This document shows positions 35,127-43,735 of a stretch of DNA of 52,556 nucleotides, one piece after another. Origin of the DNA: Mogibacterium sp. Lineage in GTDB: Bacteria > Bacillota > Clostridia > Peptostreptococcales > Anaerovoracaceae. The notes under the pieces were generated by a model. The model was given only the letters and a program-made list of their open reading frames with translations, made no database searches and had not been told where the DNA came from. Each line of letters begins with the position of its first letter. The first letter of the stretch is position 1. The stretch is taken from positions 1 to 52,556 of the forward strand of contig JAFVPI010000091.1 of assembly GCA_017505405.1 (NCBI GenBank), given 5' to 3'. A program made the position numbers and the translations under genes.

Positions 35127-36980
35127 TTACTCCTCTGCCTCTTTCATTTCGGAGACATTCTCTGAAACTGAGGTGACCTGTCCGGAATTCATCCTTTGCA
35201 ATGCAAGTCGAAGCAGATCCCTGATCTCAAAGGTGTTGTCTGTACTGGAAACAGCTTTGCCGCAGGTATAGCTGATACTGCGTTCCGGGTTCAATGTGTT
35301 ATATTTCGCAACCTGCCTCTCGATCGCCTCAAGGATCACAGCCTGCTTTTCAGACGAACAATTCGGGAAGAAAGCTAAGAAATTGCCCGTGCCGTTATAC
35401 CCCACAAATCCGTACAGGTCGGCGAAGCTCTTCAGGATCATGGCAAAATTCTTCAATACTTCATCACCGGCCTGGCGTCCGTACTTACTCGACAGACTGC
35501 CCAGGGAATCCATCTTCAATGCCATGCAGGAGAAGTCCTCCTCAAGCACCCGATTTGACAATTCGTTGATATACGCATCGCATCTGGCACGATTCGGCAG
35601 CTGTACTGTTTTGTCCACATACCGGAAATAGTCGATAAAGTCGAGTGCCCTTCCGAGCAGTACGGCACCGACACCGCCCACCAGTAAGAACAATAATATG
35701 GCAATTGCGACGTACAATTTGAGATTAACAGCCGGCTGGACATTTATGCTGCTGACCATCGAAAGATAATTCGCGCTCAGCTGTCCGTTCAGCTCATCTC
35801 CTGAATCTTTCACATACTGATAGTATTTATTGGCAAGACCTACGCAGTGATCCAGTTTGGCATTTATCTCTTCAGGGGTGAGGCCTTTCTGCCCTTCCTC
35901 TTTCTGCGCGTTCTCAAAAACTGAAAGAAGGTATTCATTGTGCTTCTTTTCGATGTTTTCCTGGCGGATCCTGGTGTTCAGATCCACATATTCACTGATC
36001 AGGCCGTCATAGGTGGTTTCTTTATTGCCGCTGCCTTCCTCATTGTTCTCCACATCCTTCAGGATGTATTCTGTCCCGATATCCTGATTGTCTGCGTTGT
36101 GATAATGATAGTCCAGCATTTCCTTGTTGCGTTCGCTGTAATTATCGATCAGGGTTTTCAGCGAAGCAGCGCGCTCCTTCTGATTTTTGACGGACAGCTC
36201 GATATCCTCGCACTCTTTTGTCAGCCGGCTCACCAGAAGATCAACATCCTGCGTCTCCGCATCGGAAAGGATCTCAGCATACAGGTTCGGTATCTCGTAA
36301 TTGTATAAATAATTATAGATCTGATACAGATCATTGTATGTATATCCTGTTTCCACCGACCGGAAGTATGGATGAGATTCTCTTTTGTCCAGCAGATAAT
36401 CAAGCATCTCCGATACGGAGTCCTCCAGTACCTGCACGCTTTCAATATAGTCGTAATTCCCTTTTTCAAGCGCGGATACACCGTTGCTCTGCAGAGGTTC
36501 CTCCACATATTTCTCGGCATAAAACTCGTAATAGTTTTTGATGATCGCGTCCAGCATATTCCGGGCGTAATCTTCACCGGTATCGCTTTCGCCGACATAA
36601 TACACCCGGTAAGTGTCTGCTATGTAAGCAGGATCCTCACCGTTTTCAAGCATCGCTTCACTTAGCTTTTGCTGTGTTTCCGGAATGACTTCTTCAACAT
36701 AGCAGTTGGAACGGATGGAATCGATATTGGCCTTATATCCCAGTTCCGCAAGGGCAGAATCAATAACGGCAGAGGAATAAATTTCCTCTACGTTAAGGGG
36801 ACTGCCGTCCGGAGTATATCCCTGTTTGGCTTCACTATTGGTATATTGAATGACTGCGGACGCAATATAGTGCTGCTGGGATATTCCGAAAAGAAGAACC
36901 AGCAGAGCGCCAATTATGGAAACAAGAAAGATCAGCAGTCTGAATTGCTTCAGATAGCGAAGAATACTGAATTGTTTCAT
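35127..36980 (-). CDS. Wzz-like co-polymerase fused to a degenerate GGDEF domain
   Basis: A 617-residue membrane protein. Two helices (about 13-33 and 421-443) bracket a long outer region with coiled-coil character, the plan of Wzz/Wzd chain-length regulators. Family-like features are the QYTNSEAKQGYTPDGSPLNV segment after the first helix and a helical region up to 415. After the second helix, residues 455-600 follow the GGDEF fold: LPNR (461-464) for the usual TGLPNR, the MDSLGSLSSKYGRQAGDEVL helix, and GYNGTGNFLAFF where the signature should be, so GTGNF replaces GGDEF and cyclase activity is unlikely. The start overlaps the second Wzz-like gene by 4 bases. The cytoplasmic domain may sense a nucleotide. 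Confidence 0.87.
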   Translation of the reverse strand: MKQFSILRYLKQFRLLIFLVSIIGALLVLLFGISQQHYIASAVIQYTNSEAKQGYTPDGSPLNVEEIYSSAVIDSALAELGYKANIDSIRSNCYVEEVIPETQQKLSEAMLENGEDPAYIADTYRVYYVGESDTGEDYARNMLDAIIKNYYEFYAEKYVEEPLQSNGVSALEKGNYDYIESVQVLEDSVSEMLDYLLDKRESHPYFRSVETGYTYNDLYQIYNYLYNYEIPNLYAEILSDAETQDVDLLVSRLTKECEDIELSVKNQKERAASLKTLIDNYSERNKEMLDYHYHNADNQDIGTEYILKDVENNEEGSGNKETTYDGLISEYVDLNTRIRQENIEKKHNEYLLSVFENAQKEEGQKGLTPEEINAKLDHCVGLANKYYQYVKDSGDELNGQLSANYLSMVSSINVQPAVNLKLYVAIAILLFLLVGGVGAVLLGRALDFIDYFRYVDKTVQLPNRARCDAYINELSNRVLEEDFSCMALKMDSLGSLSSKYGRQAGDEVLKNFAMILKSFADLYGFVGYNGTGNFLAFFPNCSSEKQAVILEAIERQVAKYNTLNPERSISYTCGKAVSSTDNTFEIRDLLRLALQRMNSGQVTSVSENVSEMKEAEE

Positions 36981-38323
36981 GCTGTCATCTCCTTATCTGA
37001 AAAAAATATGCGAAGAGATACGCCGATGAATGTGACAACAAGCATCAGTACAGCCCCCAGCAGTGAGGAAACCAGTCCGATCTGCCCGGCAAGTCCTGTG
37101 CTGTCGGAGCTGATGCTGATGTAATTGCGGGCCTTCGTGTTCAAATAGCCGCTGTCCACGGTCTGGATATCCGAGGCGATCTTATCCAGCGATACCTCCA
37201 GCTCCTTGATCATGGCGTCAGCCTTTTTCATCTTCTTCTTGCTGGCTGTGCCTGCCTCCAGCTTTTCTGTCAGGTATTTATTATATTCGATGTGTTCCAT
37301 GCGCTCCGCTGTACCCGTAAGCTGTTCCTGCGCATGTTTGACCATTTTGTCCATCCCGGTTTTGGTCCTGGACATATAATACTGTATCTGCTCATCCTGG
37401 GTAGGGATCATAACCACAGCACTCATGGCAGCATCGTACATCTTAACACCCTTATTGTCTTCATCGTACGCGGCCATCATTTTGTTGTTCATCAGGCTGT
37501 CCATGCGGATCTTGTAATCCAGCATACTGATCAGCCCGTTCTTATCTTTCGCGATCCCGTTTTCAATGATATAGGAACGCAGTTTCGCAAGGTCATATGT
37601 ATAGAAATCGTTCAGCTGCTCTTTCAGGGAAGAGAAAGTCATCCCGGTATCCGGATCCTGATAGTTCTTGCTCTCCCTGCTGCGAAGATCCACGTATTTC
37701 TCCAGCTGTCTGCACTTGAGATCCAGCAGGTCAACAGCCATCAGATATTCATCATTGAATTTCAGATCATCGGCATCAAACGACAGGATGGAGTGGTTGA
37801 AGCCATAATGCTCCACAAAGTATTCGCTGTATGCTTTGCAGAGAAGTGCAAGCATCTTTTTCGCAGAGATACTGTTGACGAAGCCCTTGTTAGTAAATCT
37901 GACCACAAATGAGGTGCTGATATAATTCGCATTGCCGCTGATGTTTTTATCATGCGTTGCCTTCACGCTGACACATTCGCTTAGTTCATCCGGGGTGATC
38001 TTTCCGTCCAGTCCGGCATAATCGATCAGCCGCTCCATCACTTCAGGGCTTCGGATCTCATAAACATTGAACCGCATCCCGTTGGGCGTCAGGCCTTTGG
38101 AAGCCTCCTCATAATCCAGCGACAGGATAGTACTGGCTGAGTGAAGATTCCCGATACAGTGAAAAACGCAGAAAGCCAGGAAAAATCCCAGGAAGAGGGC
38201 AACGACCTTAACACCCCACTTCCGGAATTCACCGGCAGCAGCGCTCATGCTGCGTTTCCATCGGATCATGATTCCATCTGAAGTCATATCTTCGGGCGCT
38301 TTCAATTTGGTTTTTAGTTTCAT
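36977..38323 (-). CDS. Second Wzz-like chain-length protein (paralogue)
   Basis: A 448-residue membrane protein with an N-terminal cytoplasmic stretch, a helix at about 37-58 and a C-terminal helix near 413-435, again the Wzz topology. LDYEEASKGLTPNGMRFNVY (69-88) clearly parallels the YTNSEAKQGYTPDGSPLNV region of its neighbour, so the two are paralogues. It lacks the GGDEF-like tail and ends soon after the second helix. The 4-base overlap means coupled translation and probably a mixed complex. Neither protein has a fused or adjacent tyrosine kinase, unlike classical Gram-positive CpsC/CpsD pairs. Confidence 0.83.
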   Translation of the reverse strand: MKLKTKLKAPEDMTSDGIMIRWKRSMSAAAGEFRKWGVKVVALFLGFFLAFCVFHCIGNLHSASTILSLDYEEASKGLTPNGMRFNVYEIRSPEVMERLIDYAGLDGKITPDELSECVSVKATHDKNISGNANYISTSFVVRFTNKGFVNSISAKKMLALLCKAYSEYFVEHYGFNHSILSFDADDLKFNDEYLMAVDLLDLKCRQLEKYVDLRSRESKNYQDPDTGMTFSSLKEQLNDFYTYDLAKLRSYIIENGIAKDKNGLISMLDYKIRMDSLMNNKMMAAYDEDNKGVKMYDAAMSAVVMIPTQDEQIQYYMSRTKTGMDKMVKHAQEQLTGTAERMEHIEYNKYLTEKLEAGTASKKKMKKADAMIKELEVSLDKIASDIQTVDSGYLNTKARNYISISSDSTGLAGQIGLVSSLLGAVLMLVVTFIGVSLRIFFSDKEMTA

Positions 38324-38351
38324 AGCGCTATCTCCTTTATCCTGACTTAAG

Positions 38352-39257
38352 TTACTTGTTGATATCTATCACAACAAGCTCAGGCAAGTTGTTGATCCGC
38401 GGCGGGAAGGGCTTGGAATCTCCGAGTCCCCCACTGAGGATCAGTGTCTGCTGTTTGTCCAGAATGTATCTTCCGGAGGTGAATTCAGGGAAAAACCCTT
38501 CTTCTTCTGTGTACAGCCCGCCAATAAAAGGAAGGACTATTATCCCGCCATGCACGTGCCCCGCAATTCCCAGATCGAAATCATATACGGACAGCTGTTT
38601 ATCGAAAAGGATCGGGATATGATTCATGAGAATACACAGTCTGGAGGGATCAATTTTTGTTTTATCCATGAATTCCCGGCCACCGTATTCTTCGAACCCG
38701 TAGGAAGTGCCTTCCACGCCGATCAGCTGAACGGTGTCCCTGCCGATCTGTATATCCTCCCTGGCATTGCGCAGCAGCCGCAGTCCCGCATTTTTGAACT
38801 TATCGGGCAGCTCCTTGTCATCCCCGTAATAGATCCGTTCGCTCTCATGATTGCCCAGTACTCCGTAACAAGGTGCGACCCCTGTTAATGCGGACACAAG
38901 ATCAAGCATAGGCTGATAGTCATCCTCATCCCGGATCACCATGTCGCCCGGGAACAGGATGAGATCCGGTTTCAGGTCGCGGATATCGGAAATCAGTGTT
39001 TCGTTGTTTTCTCCATATTCCCGGTTGTGAATATCGGAGACAACCACGATCCGGATACTATCGCTCACCTTTTGGGATGTTTCCTGATAGAAACTGATCC
39101 TGTAATGTGTTTTTGTATACGATGTGTAAAAAAAGACAGAGGCGCCGATCAGAAATATCAGTAAGAGCAATACGGGCAGAATATGAAGTCTTTTTTTCTG
39201 CGGCCTGCTTTTTTCCGCTCCTGTCTCCTTCGGTTTTGCTGAGGTTTTATTGTTCAT
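38352..39257 (-). CDS. Membrane-anchored calcineurin-like metallophosphoesterase
   Basis: A 301-residue phosphoesterase tethered by a helix at about 25-47, with the catalytic domain outside. The metal-binding motifs are all present: SDIHNREYG, LILFPGDMVI, LGNHESE, LMNHIPI and GHVHGG. This is the YkuE/YaeI-like subgroup, some members of which act on lipid-linked or nucleotide substrates. It has its own promoter 60-90 bases upstream, although it lies within the cluster in the same direction. It may trim lipid carriers or phosphate groups on the polymer; this is inferred from position only. Confidence 0.9.
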   Translation of the reverse strand: MNNKTSAKPKETGAEKSRPQKKRLHILPVLLLLIFLIGASVFFYTSYTKTHYRISFYQETSQKVSDSIRIVVVSDIHNREYGENNETLISDIRDLKPDLILFPGDMVIRDEDDYQPMLDLVSALTGVAPCYGVLGNHESERIYYGDDKELPDKFKNAGLRLLRNAREDIQIGRDTVQLIGVEGTSYGFEEYGGREFMDKTKIDPSRLCILMNHIPILFDKQLSVYDFDLGIAGHVHGGIIVLPFIGGLYTEEEGFFPEFTSGRYILDKQQTLILSGGLGDSKPFPPRINNLPELVVIDINK

Positions 39258-39317
39258 AAATATCCACTCAGTTTCCTGTTAATGATTCTGTTTGTAAGTA
39301 AGTTACTCTAACTATAA

Positions 39318-39346
39318 ATTATACTTCAAAGCTCATTTTGAGCCAA
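39318..39346 (-). promoter_or_regulatory. Internal promoter of the polysaccharide cluster
   Basis: On the minus strand TTGGCT (39341-39346) and a perfect TATAAT (39318-39323) are exactly 17 bases apart, 61 bases before the metallophosphoesterase start. A hairpin without a T-run (GACATC.../...GATGTC, 39373-39392) sits between the epimerase stop and this promoter, so upstream transcripts may partly read through. Confidence 0.68.
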
Positions 39347-39392
39347 TATCTTTCGGTCATAAGCGGTGACAAGAGACATCCCCATGGAGATG

Positions 39393-40457
39393 TCAGGATC
39401 TGTAATATTCGGCATACCACTCGGCAAAGGCGCGGAGACCTTCACGGATACCGATCTTCGGTGTGAACCCGTAGTCCCGTTCCAGTGCTTCTGAATCAGC
39501 ATAGGTCACAGGAACATCTCCGGCCTGCATACCGACCAATTCTCTATGCCCTTCGAAGTCATAATCAGCAGGCAGCACATCCGCTCTCACCAGTTCCTCC
39601 TGCAGTGTGGAGATATAGTCAAGCAGGTTCTCAGGCTGACCGCCGCCGATGTTATATACTGCATATGGCGGGATCGGAAGTCCGTCTTCCCCGTTCTTCT
39701 TTTCCGGAGCACCCTGCATCACGCGGTATACACCTTCCACAATGTCGTCGATATAAGTGAAATCCCGGCGCATGTTGCCATAGTTGAATATCTGTATGGT
39801 CTTTCCCGCTACCAGTTTCTGTGTGGCGCTGTAGTAAAACATATCCGGACGCCCCGCCGGACCGTAGACTGTGAAGAAGCGAAGTCCTGTTGCCGGGATA
39901 TTATAAAGCTTGGAATAAGCATGAGCCAGCAGCTCGTTACTCTTCTTTGTCGCAGCATAAAGGCTGACCGGGTTGTCCACCTTGTCGTCCGTGCTGAACG
40001 GCACCTTCTTGTTGCCTCCGTATACCGAGGAACTGGACGCGTACACCAGATGCTCCACAGGATTATGGCGGCAGGCTTCCAGCAGATTATAAAAGCCGAT
40101 TATATTCGACTCAATATATACATCCGGGTGATCAATGGAATACCGGACTCCGGCCTGAGCTGCAAGATTCACCACAACATCAAAATGGTGATCCGCAAAC
40201 AGCTGATCGATCAGCGCTTTGTCGCCTATGGAGCCTTTGACAAACACATGACTGACAGGCGACGCCTCTGCAGCCTTCCCGATCTGCTTCAGTCTCCACT
40301 CCTTCAGGCTGACATCATAATAGTCGTTCATGTTGTCCAGACTGACAACAGTACCGCTGCTCATTTCCTTAAGCAGGCGCATCACAAGGTTGGCTCCGAT
40401 GAAACCGGGAGAACCTGTGACCAGGATCTTTTTATCGTTCAAGTCTATCTTCTGCAT
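39393..40457 (-). CDS. NAD-dependent UDP-sugar 4-epimerase, UDP-glucuronate type
   Basis: A 354-residue short-chain dehydrogenase/epimerase. It has the Rossmann start ILVTGSPGFIGANLV (G15, G18, G21), NLAAQAGVRYSIDHP, ASSSSVYGGN, the catalytic Y167-x3-K171 in SLYAATKKS, and RFFTVYGPAGRPDM. The AQAGVRYSI segment and the end pattern (Ala-Gly-Asp-Val-Pro-x-Thr, then a Gly-Phe-x-Pro-Lys turn and WYAEYY) are typical of UDP-glucuronate 4-epimerases (CapI/LpsL type). With the UDP-glucose dehydrogenase encoded three bases upstream, it would supply UDP-galacturonate for the polymer. GGAGGG precedes the ATG. Confidence 0.9.
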   Translation of the reverse strand: MQKIDLNDKKILVTGSPGFIGANLVMRLLKEMSSGTVVSLDNMNDYYDVSLKEWRLKQIGKAAEASPVSHVFVKGSIGDKALIDQLFADHHFDVVVNLAAQAGVRYSIDHPDVYIESNIIGFYNLLEACRHNPVEHLVYASSSSVYGGNKKVPFSTDDKVDNPVSLYAATKKSNELLAHAYSKLYNIPATGLRFFTVYGPAGRPDMFYYSATQKLVAGKTIQIFNYGNMRRDFTYIDDIVEGVYRVMQGAPEKKNGEDGLPIPPYAVYNIGGGQPENLLDYISTLQEELVRADVLPADYDFEGHRELVGMQAGDVPVTYADSEALERDYGFTPKIGIREGLRAFAEWYAEYYRS

Positions 40458-40460
40458 TTC

Positions 40461-41954
40461 TTAATCCCTCCGGAACAGGTCACGGGTGTAGACCTTTTCT
40501 TCCACGTCGTCCAGTACGGTATCATAGCGGTTCGCGATAATGCAGCCGCACATCTTCTTGAATTTTTTCAGGTCGTTGACCACAGCGGACCCGAAGAATG
40601 TCGTGCCGTCTTCCAGTGACGGCTCATAGATCACCATAGTCGCACCTTTGGCCTTGATCCTCTTCATAACACCCTGGATAGAGGACTGGCGGAAATTATC
40701 GGAATTTGATTTCATGGAAAGGCGGTACACGCCGACCACAACTTCCTTCTGCTGGTTTTCTCTCGCCTTGGAGTAAGCTTCGCTGTTCCCGTACGTTCCG
40801 GCGATCTCCAGTACACGGTCTGCAATGAAGTCTTTCCTCGTGCGGTTGCTCTCCACGATCGCATGGATCAGGTTCTGCGGTACGTCCTGATAATTTGCCA
40901 GAAGCTGTTTAGTGTCTTTCGGCAAACAGTATCCGCCATAGCCGAAGGAAGGATTGTTGTAGTAATCGCCCACGCGGGGATCCAGACAGACACCCTTAAT
41001 GATCGGAGCAGTCTTGAGGTGCTTCACTTCAGCATAGGTGTCCAGCTCATTGAAGTAAGACACACGGAGGGCAAGATAGGTATTCACAAACAGTTTAGTG
41101 GCTTCTGCCTCCGTTGTCTCCATGAACAGCACCGGTATGGACGTCTTGATGGCTCCCTGCCGGAGCATCGCAGCAAACTCCTCTGCCGGTTTCTTATTTC
41201 CCTCATCTGCCCCAACAATAATTCTGCTCGGATACAAGTTGTCATATAGTGCCTTGGATTCCCGCAGGAACTCCGGGCTGAAAATGATGTTGTCCATACC
41301 CATCTTCTCCCGGACGTGTACAGTATATCCGACAGGGACCGTGGACTTGATAACGATGGCAGGCCTGACCTCCCGCTCTGCAGTTGCTTCTTTGATCAAA
41401 GCAAGCACTGACTCGACCGCGCTGCAGTCAAAGAAGTTTGTCTTCGGGTCGTAATTTGTCGGTGCTGCCACAATGATGAAATCAGCATCAGCATAAGCAG
41501 CAGCTGCATCGGTGGTAGCACGAAGTGACAGCTTACGCTCCCTGTGCTCTGCCATGTACTTCTCAATATACTCGTCCTGAATGGGGCTCTTCCGGCTGTT
41601 GATCATCTCGACTTTCTCCGGAACGATATCCACAGCAGTTACGTCATTGTGCTGAGACAGTAAAACTGCCAGGGATAGTCCAACGTACCCGGTACCGGCT
41701 ACAGCAATCTTTTTCCGCCCAACCAAAACCGGTTCAGCTTCATCATCTACGATGACATCAGAGGGTTGGAAGTCAAGCACGGAAGATAATGACAGCAGCT
41801 GATCTACAGACGGGCTGTAATCCTGAGCCTCAAGGCGGGATATAATAGAACGGTTAATATTGGTTTTCTCAGACAAAGCAGCCTGGGACAGCTTCATGCT
41901 CTTTCTACGGCTTGTTACGGTTTCGGCCAGTAGTTTCAAAGATAAATGCTTCAT
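40461..41954 (-). CDS. XRE-type HTH fused to UDP-glucose 6-dehydrogenase
   Basis: A 497-residue fusion. Residues 8-66 form a Cro/CI-type helix-turn-helix ([20 protein letters not shown] then SIISRLEAQ). Residues 80-497 are a complete nucleotide-sugar dehydrogenase: NAD-binding GTGYVG (87-92), [19 protein letters not shown], and catalytic C343 in [14 protein letters not shown]. The enzyme would oxidise UDP-glucose to UDP-glucuronate in two steps. The ATG at 41954 follows TGGAGC; an in-frame extension to 42065 lies over the promoter and is rejected. It is the first gene of the cluster, and a candidate operator lies just upstream, so the protein may regulate its own operon in response to NAD or UDP-glucose. 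The fusion is plainly visible; the regulatory role is inferred. Confidence 0.93.
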   Translation of the reverse strand: MKHLSLKLLAETVTSRRKSMKLSQAALSEKTNINRSIISRLEAQDYSPSVDQLLSLSSVLDFQPSDVIVDDEAEPVLVGRKKIAVAGTGYVGLSLAVLLSQHNDVTAVDIVPEKVEMINSRKSPIQDEYIEKYMAEHRERKLSLRATTDAAAAYADADFIIVAAPTNYDPKTNFFDCSAVESVLALIKEATAEREVRPAIVIKSTVPVGYTVHVREKMGMDNIIFSPEFLRESKALYDNLYPSRIIVGADEGNKKPAEEFAAMLRQGAIKTSIPVLFMETTEAEATKLFVNTYLALRVSYFNELDTYAEVKHLKTAPIIKGVCLDPRVGDYYNNPSFGYGGYCLPKDTKQLLANYQDVPQNLIHAIVESNRTRKDFIADRVLEIAGTYGNSEAYSKARENQQKEVVVGVYRLSMKSNSDNFRQSSIQGVMKRIKAKGATMVIYEPSLEDGTTFFGSAVVNDLKKFKKMCGCIIANRYDTVLDDVEEKVYTRDLFRRD

Positions 41955-42013
41955 CGGAAGTGCTCCATTTCTGTTGCTATTAGTGACAATTATCTTTCTC
42001 ATGTAACAAAGTA

Positions 42014-42042
42014 ATTTTATCTTATATTGAAAAGGAAGCCAA
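42014..42042 (-). promoter_or_regulatory. Main promoter of the polysaccharide cluster
   Basis: TTGGCT (42037-42042) and TAAAAT (42014-42019) lie 17 bases apart on the minus strand, about 60 bases before the dehydrogenase start. The -35 box and spacing are the same as in the internal promoter at 39318-39346, which suggests shared control. Confidence 0.65.
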
Positions 42043-42061
42043 TATGAACGTTGCAAATAGG

Positions 42062-42105
42062 ACATAAATATCTGTTATGCAAGGCCAATAATCTTCTATT
42101 TATGT
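42062..42105. promoter_or_regulatory. Inverted repeat upstream of the cluster promoter, candidate operator
   Basis: ACATAAATA (42062-42070) and TATTTATGT (42097-42105) are perfect 9-base inverted copies separated by 26 bases, starting 20 bases upstream of the -35 box. A TTGCAA motif lies beside each arm. The spacing suits two dimers on the same DNA face or a looped site. The XRE domain encoded by the next gene is an obvious candidate binder. Confidence 0.4.
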
Positions 42106-42168
42106 TGCAATCAGCATCATATTTACTTGACGACCCACAGAGGTTCTCACACCCCTCTTCAATCACAC

Positions 42169-42192
42169 AAAAAAAGATGCCTTCCGGCATCT
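42169..42192 (-). terminator. Terminator next to repeat copy 1
   Basis: AGATGCC pairs with GGCATCT around TTCC and is followed by seven T on the minus strand. It lies 11 bases beyond the CCA-like end of repeat copy 1 and ends transcripts from the sigma/anti-sigma pair. Confidence 0.82.
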
Positions 42193-42203
42193 CATTTTTA
42201 ATA

Positions 42204-42308
42204 TGGTGGAGCACAGGGGGATCGAATCGCGACGCTCAGCCTGCAAGCCTTGAAAAGAGAGGAGGCCGCACGCCATCAACTTTTCATCTAATCACCTATC
42301 TAATCACG
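42204..42308 (-). repeat. tRNA/tmRNA 3'-end-like repeat, copy 1 (class 1)
   Basis: On the minus strand this ~105-base unit reads: two spaced TTAGAT arm motifs, GATGGCGTGC, a CCTCCTCTCTTTTCAAGG block, a GCTT/AAGC hairpin, then TTCGATCCCCCT, GTGCTCC and ACCA. The last part has the shape of a tRNA T-loop, T-stem 3' strand, acceptor 3' strand, discriminator A and CCA. The partner 5' strand of the T-stem is missing. It shares all but a few bases with copy 4. It starts 29 bases after the anti-sigma stop codon. Confidence 0.85.
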
Positions 42309-42337
42309 TTACACTTAATATCATGTAATTTGATGCT

Positions 42338-43087
42338 CTATTCCTTTGACCACACAAGTGTTGCTTCATCTTCGATCCCGGAGATCAGTTTATCCATTTC
42401 TTCCTGCATCTGCTCTTCATTCAGGCTTCTGCTCTGGGAGTATATATGGTCAAATATGGTTCTGCCCGCGGAAAAGAATCCATCGAGTCTGTTTTCCTTC
42501 ACATATTTTTCCGGAAGGTAATACACCTTGTCTACTGCATCTGCATCTTCAGTTTCATGGAATCTCATCACATGCTTCTCGTTGATATCAGATACCTTTT
42601 CCCAGTTTCTGGAATAGTAACTGCTTGTGAGGAAGAATACTGCAATACGGTTTCCTTCGCCGTCCTTCCCCCAATACACTCCTTTATAGCCGTAATAAGG
42701 CTTCTCAACATACATATCCCCATTCTCTGTCATACGGATCCCTGTATCATTGTAAGGAATGTAGTCTGGATTATGAAAGACAAGAATATCTCCCGCAATA
42801 ATGATCAGGATGACTACGGCAGCAGTAGCTGCTATCGTTACGATCCTTTTGAGCAGCATTTTTCTTTTGAGCCGTTTGAGCCGCTCGGCCTCATCAAGTC
42901 TGCTGAGAACTTCTTCAGCCTCTGCATCAGCGTCAGGAATCTCTGAACCATGCATTCTGCGGTAGTATTCTCTGCATCCTTCGCAGCCTGTCAGGTGCTC
43001 TTCAACTGCTGCTTTGCTCTCTTCTGACAGCGCATCATCTATATAAAGCGGCATCAGGTCTTTTGCTATATTACAATGAATCTTCAT
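42338..43087 (-). CDS. Anti-sigma factor with zinc-finger-like N-terminus
   Basis: A 249-residue membrane protein. Residues 5-40 carry the H-x3-C-x2-C zinc anti-sigma signature in EEHLTGCEGCREYY, plus an earlier Cys at 5. A charged linker leads to one membrane helix (about 82-105). The outer 140 residues are rich in Tyr and strands with no known motif. The gene overlaps the ECF sigma gene by 17 bases, the usual arrangement for a sigma/anti-sigma pair. It should hold the sigma factor inactive until an envelope signal arrives. The pair forms one of the modules bounded by the tRNA-end-like repeats. Confidence 0.9.
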   Translation of the reverse strand: MKIHCNIAKDLMPLYIDDALSEESKAAVEEHLTGCEGCREYYRRMHGSEIPDADAEAEEVLSRLDEAERLKRLKRKMLLKRIVTIAATAAVVILIIIAGDILVFHNPDYIPYNDTGIRMTENGDMYVEKPYYGYKGVYWGKDGEGNRIAVFFLTSSYYSRNWEKVSDINEKHVMRFHETEDADAVDKVYYLPEKYVKENRLDGFFSAGRTIFDHIYSQSRSLNEEQMQEEMDKLISGIEDEATLVWSKE

Positions 43088-43583
43088 CGAGTTCCTCCTT
43101 GATCATCATGCGCGAACGGTAGTAGGTGACTCTCGCCCAGCTTTCGCTCTTACCGAACAGCTCTCCTATCTCTGCGAAACTCAGGTCTCCGAATGTCCTG
43201 AGCTGGAAGACTTCTTTGTACGGCTCTTTCAGGTCGTGCAAAATGCGGTGGATCTTCATCGCTGTTTGTTTTCTCAGAAGCTGCTCCTCCGGATCGCTTT
43301 CACTCCCCGCCGGAAGCTCATAATCATCTGATTCATCGTCATCATGCTTTGTCAGCGCTAATGTCTTCGACTGTCTCTTCAAGGAGTCAAAACTTAGATT
43401 CCTCGCTATCTGGCACAGCCAGACTTTCAGTGATGCTTCACCACGGTAGTCATTGATCTTCTTCAGTGCTCTGAAGAATGTCTCCTGCGTAATTTCCTCA
43501 GCCATGTCAGGATCATGTACCAATGAAAGAGTGTAACGGTACACCGGTGTGAAATATTCCCGATACAGCTTTTCAATATCCAT
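43071..43583 (-). CDS. ECF-family RNA polymerase sigma factor
   Basis: A 170-residue sigma-70 family protein with only regions 2 and 4. Region 2 shows LYREYFTPVYRYTLSLVHDP, EEITQETFFRAL and VWLCQIARNLSFDSLKR. An acidic linker (about 80-100) leads to region 4 with LKEPYKEVFQLRTFGDLSF and AEIGELFGKSESWARVTYYR. The ATG at 43583 is preferred because CAGGAG is eight bases ahead; the ATG two codons earlier is too close. It is co-encoded with its anti-sigma factor. Its targets are unknown; no matching GAAC-type promoter was recognised in the window. Confidence 0.92.
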   Translation of the reverse strand: MDIEKLYREYFTPVYRYTLSLVHDPDMAEEITQETFFRALKKINDYRGEASLKVWLCQIARNLSFDSLKRQSKTLALTKHDDDESDDYELPAGSESDPEEQLLRKQTAMKIHRILHDLKEPYKEVFQLRTFGDLSFAEIGELFGKSESWARVTYYRSRMMIKEELDEDSL

Positions 43584-43710
43584 CAGCATTCTCCTGTTTA
43601 AGTCTTCTACTTATATGACTCGCAAACCCTCAATTCGTTACAAGCTTTTTCAAATTCACGTATAAAACTATAATACCTAATCACATCTAAACCAATGTCA
43701 AAATAATAGA

Positions 43711-43730
43711 CCCATTGATTTTTAAACGGG
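43711..43730 (-). terminator. Hairpin next to repeat copy 2
   Basis: The minus strand reads CCCGTT-N8-AATGGG followed by an AT-rich run. One pair is G-U, which is allowed only in RNA made from the minus strand; on the plus strand the same position is an A-C mismatch. It lies five bases beyond the CCA-like end of copy 2. Confidence 0.5.
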
Positions 43731-43735
43731 GCTGG

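Noticed and set aside
39546-40619. 357-codon plus-strand open frame opposite the epimerase and dehydrogenase genes
   Set aside because: It lies antisense to two genes with full catalytic motifs, has no recognisable domain and no suitable start region.
41955-42065. N-terminal extension of the XRE-dehydrogenase protein
   Set aside because: The extra 37 codons cover the -10 region of a good promoter, while the ATG at 41954 has its own ribosome site.
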